This document shows, piece by piece, positions 11,501 to 23,500 of a stretch of DNA of 64,000 bases. Under the pieces are notes generated by a model that was not told where the DNA came from, did not search any database, and worked only from the letters and a program-made list of their open reading frames with translations. Position numbers and translations under genes: made by a program. The stretch comes from Notospermus geniculatus (Eukaryota; Nemertea; Pilidiophora; Heteronemertea; Lineidae): contig NMRB01002298.1 in assembly GCA_002633025.1 (NCBI GenBank), positions 33,790-97,789 on the forward strand. Direction: 5' to 3'. The stretch's first letter is position 1; each line of letters opens with the position of its first letter.

Positions 11501-14500
11501 GTCTGCTTGTTTGACATAGTCCAGTCCTTAATACACCCCTTCCTGTTCCTTTCAAGGTCCTCGTCCGATCAGAGCTCCACCTGGAGGTGCTCTACTACAA
11601 CGAGAAGCTGGCGGTGTGGGAACCCTTCGTCGAGCCTGTCATGGATGCGGAGAACGACTACCGACCTTGGGAGGTCATGATCAAGGTCAGTTAGGTCGTG
11701 ATAGTGCTGATACTAAAACAAGAACGAGGTTTTAAACTCCTGTTGTAATGAAATCTTAACCTTTGACCATTCATGCATTTGCACTTCATTGGAATGTATA
11801 ACCTTGACCTTTGACCCTTCAGGTCATCAAAGGTCAGAGCCACAACATATCCTGCCTACAAGGTGAACTCCCGATGATTGAATGTGATGATTTTGACGGA
11901 GAAATCAAATACAACATGCAAAAAGGGCAGAAGAAAACAGAGAGTTCTGGCACGGACACTGAAGATGAGACCGAGATGACGGTGATTCGTCCTAAACTCG
12001 ATAAAGCTGGGCGTGTACGGCATGGGAGTGATAGGAGCTTTGGTAAGGATCATCAATGTGGCAGTATCAAACACAGATATGGGATTCCTGTTGAATCCAT
12101 GCAATGAAGTACAGGTTAAAGCATGTGCTTTCTATTCACAAGACACGTAATGGCGCAGTCAAGACAGCGTGGAATTCAGTACAAAAACCATGTGATAACT
12201 ACCAGTAGGCCTGATGGATCATCCTCACCTTAAAGATGGATCTGTTCAACAGATTTCTTTTCATTTTGTGGTGCATTGCACTTAACTTGTTCGCTGCCAT
12301 GGCCAAAATATCATTTCCATCCGCCATTGCCATTACCCCCAGGCCTATTTCAATTTTATTTCATATTGCCAACTACGAGTCATAGCTGTACGCCCTCTAG
12401 CGTGTTCCCATACGTCTGGTCAATCCCCACTGCCAGTATGATCATTGGAAGGCTCTTCGTCATTGCCAACCTTATCAACATTAACAGAAAATGCTTTAGC
12501 CCTACTACGAGTGTATTCGTAGCTGGCAATGGGGAGGAGATCAGCGACTACGAGTATAATCGTAGCCAAAAAGCCGTGTTCAACCTTAATTATTGGCTGA
12601 AGAATTGATAGAGGGGACTACATAAAGGACCACTGCAGTTTAAAAAGTGTTTTTCCAACAAAATTTGTATCATTTCAGCAAGCACAACAAGTCAACGTAA
12701 GTTCGAAACCACGGCGATTTTATTCCTCATCAGTTGGTTTACTGGTGTCTGACGTGCATCCTTCGATCTTCCATCCCGTCTTGCACACCGCCCTGTATCC
12801 TCACTGGATACCGTACTGATGTACGTGGGGTGTTAAACTTGCCCGTACACCAACTAATGAAAAGTAAAAGTCTCCTCAAAGCTTGTTGAAATGTTTACAA
12901 AACATTTATTAAGATGTTGTGTAGTTGTCCGTCTTGCTGGGGTTTTGTTTCGAGTCTGACTTAGATTCTAGATGTCATTCCAGATATATCTATCTTTCTC
13001 TCTCCGTTCACCAAAACTTTGTAAAATAGTGCGTCAAAGTGGCTGGGAAACCCACGAGTGTCCTGTAATCACCTTGTAATTCACTGTAACCTGTTGACCT
13101 GGGGCCTGTTTCATAAAGTGACTTCAGCTAATGGTACCTTTAACCAAATGGAAAATGCATTGATTTAATTGTACCATTAGCTTAAAGTCACTTTATGAAA
13201 CAGGCCCGTGGATGTGATGGTCACCAAACTTGTCTAGTCTCCGAGAGACCAAGAGTATACCATGTAGGCTGATCTACCTTTGATAAGTGACATATTATTT
13301 CAGGTTGTGTCCCTTATTGCATGGCCCTTGTTCACTATCTGAACTGACCCTCTAACTCATTATCTCTTCCAGCTGTGATATATCTTACCCCCTTACAGCT
13401 GTATCTTATCTTACCCCTTACAGCTTTGGTGTATCTTACCCCCTCACAGCTGTGGTGTATCTTACCTCCTTACAGCTGTGGTGTGTCCTACCGCCTCACA
13501 GCTGTGGTGCATCTTACCCTCTTATGGCTGTGACATATCTTACCCCCTCACAGCTCTCGTGTATCTTACCCCTCACAGCTGTGGTATATCTTACCCCTAA
13601 CAGCTGTAACATATCTTACCCCTGTCGGGACTATCTGCATGAGGATATATTACTGCTGTCATTTTCATGGATAACTTAAAATCGGCCCAGTTTCTTCTGA
13701 ATGTTTTGAACATTTCTTTATTCGTAGCTTCACATATGTGACCGTCTATGGGAAAACCTGGTCAAAGTCGCTGAATACCACATGGTTAATAGGTTACTTT
13801 GAGAGTGTCATCACAATAAAAAAACACCGGTCTGTTGGTGGCAAATAAAGCCTTATCGATTGTACAACAAAGATCAGGTATGGTCAAGGCCTAGGTCACT
13901 CCCAGCGACTTTGGCCGGGTTTTCTCACAGACGGTCACATATTTCCAACGGGTTGATTTTCATCCACAGAACTGGACCAACTGTTTTATATTATCGCCAT
14001 CATTTCAGGGTCCTGTGAGTTCGAGTGTGATACATCCCTCCCTCCCTCACCAGGCAGTGGTGTCACCGAGGGGCCCGATGTATCTGACCCAGCTTCCCCT
14101 GATAGCGGGGCCACCGAAGGTCCCGACACGCCAACGTTACAGTCTCATTTCTTTACGTGGCCTGAATATCAGCCGTTTGAGGGGTCTGAAGGGTCAGATT
14201 CATCGTCCCTGAACAGTGAGGCCACAGAAGGGCCTGACAGTGAGGGTATGGATGGGGTTTACACATCAGTGCCACATCCAAACGTTAAAGGTACCAATCA
14301 CGATCACATTTTGATTATTTTTGTGACGTCTTTTCTATGTTTATTTTAGAAACTGTCTCTTAAAGGATATAGTAGACGTGGTTTGTTGAGCGTTATGATT
14401 GGCGCACCTGTGCCTATCTCTACATGTATGTACGTGGGGGGGGGGGGCTTNGTGGGAATCTACAAGTACTGATATATGTGATGGAGTGAGAATAATTTGA

Positions 14501-17500
14501 TTAGTCAGATACTCCTGGGGGTTCATTCATGGTGAACTGAATGCAAAGTTCTCAACATGGGAGGTTCTTTGCTCAGACAGGTTAAAATGAAGATGACATA
14601 CCTGGGCCCATGTTCCCGAAGCCTTCGTTAATACAGCTGATAACGACATCGTTAGGAGCAATAACAAGAGCCGAACGATAAGGCAAACGAGGGGTAGCCG
14701 AAGCATTCGTTTACATGTCGTTATGGTCTCGTTGATAACGTTGGTCTCGTTGCTTTCTCGTTTGGATGACCATTGGTCGTTTACAATCTGAGGCTCTTGG
14801 ATTGTTACAAATCAGTTCATTGCGTAGACTGTTACTGTACACCTGTAGTGAATGTCGGCAACCAGTTAGACATGAACACTTCAACCGCACACAGGGTCGG
14901 TTTTGATTTGTTCCTATGCGAAACTATGCCGGTACGAACCTAACGAATGCCTAACAAGAACTCCCTAGCTATCGTTAGATTTGAGGGCTTGTTAAGGCAT
15001 TTCGTTGTTACCGATAGCTTCGGGAACAGCCATCTCTTCGTTATGAAGGCCGGACGAGAGCAGGACGTGTTCGTTACGCCAACGATAGCTTCGAGAACAT
15101 GGGCCCTGGTTCGTGACGGCAGTCTACTCAATCGTTTGAAGTTTTCAGTTGTCTTTTCTCTCTATTTATACTTAACCTGTCTGTTTTATCAGAATTCATT
15201 AATTGCGAATGAAATCTTTTCCCATTCAGTGCCATTCATTGATGCTCTTCTTCCAGTGCATTGTAACATTTCATCATGGCTTAATCTGAGTTTATACCGC
15301 CAAATTTAAGATTCGATTTTCATCATTTTCCTCTTCTTATTTCCAGTTTCTTCCAGATTTTACTCATGTTCAAACTGTGAACCCAGACATTTGCAGATAT
15401 CACTATGATTCTGTTGTCCTGAAATGTAAACAAAAGAACGATCCTCATGTCGGAAGGGTTGTTGTTCGTGACGTAAAGTTTTACTTCATTTTTTGACCCT
15501 TTCTTTGCAGCAGAGGAAGGGACTACGGACACAGCAGAGCCCCCAGACACTGAACCTGTGGCCTCAGATACTACCCCCTTACTGTCTGTGCCTGAGCCAG
15601 AAGGTCCGACCGAGGGGCAGGCCGAGTCTGAATCAGAAAGGCCGACCCCAGGGCTTGCTGAGCTCGAGTCAGAAACCCGCATCCCAGGGCTGGCTTTGCC
15701 CTATGACGAGGGTGACGGAGTGCCTTCTGTCCCTGATGCACTTGAAGGTATCAAATGGAATGCCGTGCCCTGGTTTTGGTGGCCCTCTAACCTTCTCATT
15801 CCTAACGTGACATGTGGTTTACAAACTTATGGTTATCGTGTGCAAGAAGTTTCAAATCACTCAGTTAGAGAGCCTGGAATGAGGAACCCGCGTGCTGTTT
15901 ATCCCGACAGGTCGGCGCTGCGAGCAGTGTGAGCGAAGCGACGTCATTGATGTTGTTTTAGGTGTTGACGTTGCGTCATGAAAAAATGAGCTGTACATTT
16001 TTCTACAGGAATAATGAGATAAAGACGTTGCCATTATCGCCATCCTATCTCTTTATTTTAAGGAAAAAAGCACTGATAAATGCAGAAATCATCTCCTAAA
16101 GACGATGTAAATTTTAATGCCAGGCGGCCGAAACAAAATGGTTGTTTTCACGCTGTAAATAAACGGAAATAACGTTAGAAAAAAGAAACTTCGGTTGCAC
16201 TGCTCACAGCGCCACGTCATGACGTTAGTTGCTCCGTTTCCCCACCAGCATTGTATTACATGTATTTATTACATGTATGCATGGAATTTGAAAAATGATC
16301 AACTGTGTTTGAAAACCACATGTCATATGAGTTTTTTCTCAACATCTCTTCTAATATTCTTTGCTTTCTAAACCCTCTGCAGCTGGCGAATCTTTCCCCT
16401 TACCCCTTGCTTGAAGCCAGTTAACAGTAGAAGTCCTCTTGCTGACTTGCTTTTGGTATCGGTCTCGCAACTTCTGTACACAAGCCTGAAGTAGGTGTAT
16501 CAAAGTTATAGGGTAGCCATATTTGCCATGTAGGTACCTTAAGGCATGCCTGGCTTCATTGCTTCATGCCATTTTCTGCTAATAGCATGCTTACCCTGTA
16601 TCTTGCAGACTCCACCAGCATCCACAGCAGCATCCAGGGTGAATCAGATTCAGAACCCGAGGGATTCATTAACACAATCAGTAACAAACTCGGCAGTATC
16701 TTTTCTAGCGATAGTTCGGATAACGATCAGAGTGAGGCTGAGGTCGAGGCTGATGAAGGCGATGGATACGGCGTGGAACATAAAGCTGTCTTCATCACGT
16801 CACAAGGACCAGTCCATCTTCATCAGGGTACTGGTATCTAGATGTTGTGATATGAGAATCTTGATGTTGTCGCCTCGTCATTTACTGCCGTGTTTTCACA
16901 TTTTCGTTATTGAAATCTTGTTCACACTTATGTATGATTGGTTAAAGCAAATGGCTCGCGGGGTTTGTTGACAGTTGTTTGTTGACATGTCCTCAAATCA
17001 AGCGCCGTTTTGAGAAAAAGGCGAAAGAAGGATTTTAGTTTAATGGGAAATGCATTAGACAGCCAAACTTCGGAGGCGTATTCTGCAAAATCTACGGCTT
17101 CGAAATCAATGTGAATAGTACAAAATGTACATTTTGACCGACTGAATTTGAAACTGTCATTAACCCATTTTAACAAATTTTTAATGGAACCTCTTCCCCA
17201 GGTGCACATTCGCATATTTGCCCAGGTTTTGACTGGAGCACGGCTTTGCCTGGAGACTAGGTTCACTCTCTACCAAAAATCAAAACAAACCCCGCGATCC
17301 ATTCGCTTTAAAGGACCACTGTATTGCATCTTTCTGTCGACAGCCGGCGCCACCGGCACCATGCTCCAATACTGTAGTTAAGCCTTTGTCGCAGTGTTGG
17401 AGAATGCATGATTACAGTCTCGATCACCCATCCGCTGGGATCGAACAAGTTTGTGTAGCAGTACTGCGGAACGAAACGGCTGGCTGCGCCAGACTAGTTG

Positions 17501-20500
17501 CATGCGGTAGTTTACCAAGTCGTTAATAGAGGTCNCTGCCATGACTTACGTCTGTTTCTCTCGTCTTCAGGGACTGACATCGATATCGTGGATGGTGATG
17601 TGGAAGAAGAAAAAGACAAGTGCATGTACGTCATGGTCGACTCCCGGGACAAACTGCTGCTCAACGTCACCCCGCAGGCTATCGAAGTGGCCAAGATGGT
17701 GCTGGAGGTGAGTTGCCATTCCAGTGGGTGATCTGTATTGGATGGAACAGCCGACTCGATGTGCTGTGTTGGTGTTTGAGCACCCTCCCGTGTCTTATCA
17801 TACAACTGTGGCAGTCACTAATGCTTCTTGTCATTATTTTCAGACCCTGACAAAAGATTCATCAGAAATCCATCGCATGGTCAACAAGCCGTCGTTCGAG
17901 GTGCACAATAAGGTGAGTAGGCCTAGTCAAGTGAGGAACAGTAGACGCAGCCATGCGCCTGGTCGCTGAATTATTTTTCCTGAACCTTTCGTGAATGTAC
18001 ACTGTACGTTTTGTAGTTACTGTTATAGACGCGAGAGGGACATTTCTTCACGAGTAGAAATGCTTTTTCAGCGCGCATGGGGGTTGATTATGTCGTGGGG
18101 GTAAGGTTTAGGGATGGGGGTAGAGTTATAGGTAGGATTAGGGCTAGAAAAGAAAAGGTTATGGTCAGGGTCAGTATTATGTGGATATTATATTAGATTT
18201 ATTAAATAAGACCTGGATTCAACCCTATCGCTGCCAGCTGCCTCGGTAGCTCAGTCGGCTAGAGCCTAATAATCCACGGCAATAATCCACAGGTCCCTGG
18301 TTCGACTCTCGACTTGGGCGAGATTTTTTTCACCCCTCCTCCTCTCTCATGTTTTCCTTTTTACTGAAAATACTCTAAGTCCGAAGAAAATTCACGAAAG
18401 GTTTGGGGGAAAAAAGTTCGCCGCCTGGTCTTGCATCGTTGATGATAGCTTGACTCTTACCAGATCAATGTGGCTGCCACCAGTGGCGATAGAATCAATG
18501 AAGTTGCCACTCGATGGAGTGTTTGAATTGATGGGCCTATAGTCCCTTTAATCATCCTCAGTTATGACAACAATGCAGTTTGATTTAGCGCAAGTGTTCA
18601 GCAGTCATTACTAGGCGTGGATCCAAGGGGGGGCGCACCCGCCACACGCCCCCTTTCGGCCAACAAGTCTGTAAAATCGACCGTGAAATTATGAAATTTG
18701 GAGCAAGTCATTGAAATTCACCACAGATTTCAATGTTTCTAGCACAGTGCACCCCCTCTTTCCCGAAATCCTGGATCCGTCCCTGATTACGTCTGTTCAT
18801 GACCATCAAAATGTCTGATTTCAGCTCGGTCTTGAAGTGAAGCTGAGGTTGCCATCAGAGATAAAGGTACGTAAGAACAAGTATTATCAAATTTGTTGTT
18901 TGTTTTGATGGTGATGTTCATGATGACCTATTTCCGTAGAATGTCTGTATTTCGTCGAACTTTTCTGCTTTTAGTTTATAGTTGAGAGATTGAAATTTCT
19001 AATTGTGTAGTTTACTATACTTGTATGATAGAACTTCTGTTGTGCTTGTAGCCTGTAGATTACTACATGTCTGTGGTGATATGATAGAGGTGTTATGCTG
19101 TTTGCATAGGTTTCTATAGAGCTTGTGCAGTGGCTCACTCATTATGACGTCACTTTTGACCGGCGCTCCAACATGCTGACGTCGACGACAAAGTGCGCCA
19201 CGTGTAGATCGCGTCATGGTATGAAGACGCACACACTCCACTTGCACTGACGACAAACTGCACCATGTGGGTTGCCGACGTCATTTGACGTCAATTTGAC
19301 CGTCAGTATGGCGGATTTTTTCGTGATGACGTCATCTGCACAAGCTCTATTTCAGTGAATTTTATGAGTCGTATTTCTAACTTAAAGGTCACAATGGAGG
19401 AAGATGTTCAGGTTGAAATTACATGTATTTTGCAAGAACATGACAGAGTTACAGAACTGTTTGGGCAACGAATACTCACGCATGATACATACTGCTTCTT
19501 TAACCCTTTCGTGCCCGGATTAATTTGAAAAGTGTACATTGTGTATGAATTTCTCATGTGTTTACGAAAACGTGCCTAGCTCCCAAAATTTCAACCCAAA
19601 CTGGTGCCAAGCCACTCATTCTGGAGGCAACTAAATGGGGCACGACCTCATGCACGTTTGCTCGTTCCAAAATGTCTTTGAGAAATACAGGCCAGAGCCG
19701 AAGATGCAAGTTGTGAGGAAATAGTCGCATTCGGCCTACGTTTTCGTCAGGTTGCCAATCTTTAAATGTCTATATCTCGATAACTGTTGCTCCTACACAT
19801 CTGAAAATTGGTCAAAATGAAGCTATGTTTTTCTCCTCTTTCTTTTGGCGCTAGTTGCGTCGTCGTAGCTGCTTCCGTTCCGGAAATATTAGCCATTTTG
19901 TCACAGCAAGTCAGATTTGCACTTTGGAGTCTGTCAATCTGCACCCCGGGACAAACGTTTAAATGCAATTTTAGCCAGATTTCTTCAAATGGAGCAAAAT
20001 CGCGTATTGAGATGGGNNNNNNNNNNNNNNNNNNNNNNNNNNNNNNNNNGGGGGTAATCTCGCATTAAAACGTATGCAAAGCAGACATCAATCGGTCTAT
20101 TGGTTACGATTCTAGGTCAATTTGAATGTGCGAGGGTGTGTGGTACAGGCCAAACTCGCCAAACGGCGAGATCCGTCTCGAAAGGGTTAACTGGATTGAG
20201 TTTTGTGTTGCCGGATACGATCTCGAATGTGTGCGATGATTTCATGCATGTCATGTGACCTGCTTGTCCAACCTCTTTCAGAATGGCGTCACTAAGTTGG
20301 ACTGTTACCAGACGCAGTGTCTGCCGATATCCACGCATCTGTTTGTACCTTGTTACGACTATCATAATGAACAGGTGCTCCTGTTGATGATTTTTAACTT
20401 TACAACCAAAAGATGTCACTCTGTGCTGGTGGATATCCTGTCCTGGCCACTTATTATATAGCGCCTCGGCCATAACCGACGAGCTCAAAACCTAAGAACT

Positions 20501-23500
20501 GCGCATTCGCCAACAAACCTTACACAAACAGAACACAGTCCTAGGCTTAGCAAAAAAATTCCCTGTTTCTGGTCATTTGGAATTTTCCAACCGACCCTCA
20601 AAAAATTCTGACTGGCCAGGAAACAAAATTTTAAAAAATCCTGGCCGTCTGACCCTCGATTTTTGGAAATCGCCGATGACAAGAAACACACAATTTATTT
20701 TGCTAGGCCCTATGCCGTGGCAGAGAGCTGGATGGAACGACACCGTAAATTACCTTACCAGTACTCCTTGCGACCCCATGCAGTCTAGTTTCTGATATCC
20801 CACCACAAAGAGTGACATCTTTTGACCACTTTGCATGTTTCCTAACACTTTTGCATGCTGCATGATGTTTCTGTTGTCTGCAGTGTTGATAAACAAGGAG
20901 GTGTTGTGGTTCGGGCCTCCGACTAGCGGTCAGAGGGTCCCGGGTTCGAATCCCACTGGGCGTGAGACTTGGGCAAGTCTCTTTGCCTCACTGGCCTCTC
21001 TCCACCCAGGTGTATAAATGGGTACCGGTCGGGAATGCTAGGATTGTAGCGCTGAATGAGCAGCTCATCTGAGTTCTACTGAAAGGTTTCAGGATAGACT
21101 GGGGTTAAAGTGTAAAGTCGGATGACACCTCTACCGTGGTTGATATCAGACTATAAACCCCAAACCCAAACTTTAACTTTTAACAAGGTTTTGTTTGTTT
21201 CTGTTGTCTGCAGTGTTGATAAACAAGGTTTTGCTTGTGATGTTCAGTTCATGACTGACAAATGTCTGTTTTGGAGCCATTGTATCTAACCCATCCTCCC
21301 ATAGCAGGGCTTTGGTCTCCCTCCTCTTCATACGCTACTAGGATATGAAGAGGAGCGAGACCAAAGCCCTGCTATGGGAGGATGTGTCTAACCAGGTCTT
21401 TCATGTTAATGATTGTTTCTCGACAACATAACAACGTAACCAGTTGTTCCGAGGTTTGAAAACCAACCATATAACCACGTAGATAGAGAAAACGTTTCTG
21501 ACATCTGATAAAAGTACTGTAAACCATGAAATTTTCGCGTGCGTTTTATTTTCGCGATTTTTGCAGTCATGGGTCGAAACGCAAACTTAAACAGCGTGAA
21601 AATACAAACCCTAATGCATTTTCCATTGAATTATGAAGGTAAACGTGGAAATTAGTCTTTGGGTTTTCAAAAATGATAAATTCGCCAACTTTTAGCATCG
21701 CGAAAATTTCACGGTTTACAGTATACAGACATACCCCGGTAGTCATGATGAATTACTGTGCATGATCACGTGGAGGGCCGGGCACAAACTGTGTATCACC
21801 AGGTTGAATTCAGAACACCAGTTTTGCACATTTGGGTTGTGGTTTGGTTGCGGGAACACATCTCGATATGAAGAAAGGTATTAATTGATCTTTTGTTGGT
21901 TGTGGCGAGCAGACTCGTGGGAAATGCACCTGGAAAGTCGGTCGAATAGGGCGGTGAACTTGCACGAGGTACTGCAAGGAAGCTGTTCAGATGAAGGCGT
22001 TTTTGTGGAATGGGTCACTGGGGAACTTTATTGAGCTTGCAGACATGCACAATGATTAGTGAAGCATTGAAGGTGAAGGTTTTGGGATCTTTGTACCACC
22101 TGTTGGTAGTGGTCACAGTTAACGATTTGACAAGATTAAACAGGTGCAGGAAACGCGGAATCTGCTTGGGTTGACGGCAACATTTGATGACCTGCTGACG
22201 CACCAGAGGGCAAACATTGCCATTGTTGTGAACTAGAAAATGGGAAGGTCTGATAGCTGCTGAGTCATGTACATTTGCTAAAAGATCGTGTCCTAGAGTT
22301 CTGCTGCATTGTGTTTGCAATACTCTACTACCGTAGTTGTCTTCAGATCTAACCATTGTCTTCAGATCTAACCATTGTCTTTCCTCTCCCATCTTCGATA
22401 ATCGAAGGCCGATCTGCTCACCACTACGTTACATCGCACATCACCCTTCGAGAAATAGACCAGTCGGCGACGTATCTTGGCACGATGCCAACTTTACCGG
22501 GCGACCAATCATATTGCACTTTATATCGGGTCTTCAGCTACCACTCTTTGTACCACGATTCAAATTTTACAACACCGATTCTGATTGGCCTCTTCTTCTC
22601 GAGGCGGCAGATACGCCGTGGACCGGTCAATTTCTCGAAGGGTGATGTGCGGTGTAACGCAGTGGATAGCAGATCGGCCTTCGATCATCGAAGATGTTCC
22701 TCTCCCTGATAGGTTTACAAGAACAGCCTGGTTGACTGTGATCTGGACGTTGGATCTGATTACACGGATGAGGAGGATGAACCAGATAGCTCTGCTCTTG
22801 ATGTGACTGATGGGTAAGTTCTTTCCCTCCAACTGACCCCTGGCCTAACATGAATAGATCACGATCACATGGGAGTCACTCGATCAGGTGCATATGTGGA
22901 CTCTGAGTGAACTGTAGGCCTATTTTGACAACTGTCCATCATTGCTACTCTTCGTTAACCCTTGCTTCCACTGGTAATGATCGTCTGGCTCCAAACAAGG
23001 TGGCCAGTTACCAAAGAATATCCCAAAACTCCCTCACTGTGGGCCTAGGCAGTGTGCCAGGCTAATTTGGCAAAAAGATGCTTTGTTCATCTTCTTTAGT
23101 TAAGTGCAGATGGCAGCACTATACAGCACAACAGATTCAATATCCAACTTCAAATATGCAGCAAAAAAATATCTCGCACAAACTCTCCCTTCATAACATC
23201 TTCTTTACTCCAGGCTCGACGAAGTCGACGGTTTGAGTTTCCTGTCCAAGGCCTTAGCGAAGGCTGGTCATGCCGCCATGAGTGCCGGAGCGTTTGTGTT
23301 CGACGATGACGACAAGTCGTTTTATGACAAAGAGGACATGGAAAAACACAAGGCACATGTTCATGTAAGTGTTTAAATTGAGGTGAGATAGGGACAATAC
23401 GGCGGCCGATATCTAGTCCGAAAGAAGCGATTGAAACACTCCAACAAGTGGGCCTAAGAATGCAGATACATGTAGGTGAACGTTGGTCTGTGGCCAGTGG

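Noticed and set aside
15323-15682. 119-codon minus-strand ORF, S/G/V-rich
   Set aside because: Antisense shadow of the acidic insert exon 15,511-15,747; the sense frame fits splice phases on both sides.
20899-20965. Functional tRNA gene
   Set aside because: tRNA-like boxes belong to a multicopy SINE head; stems do not form a proper cloverleaf.
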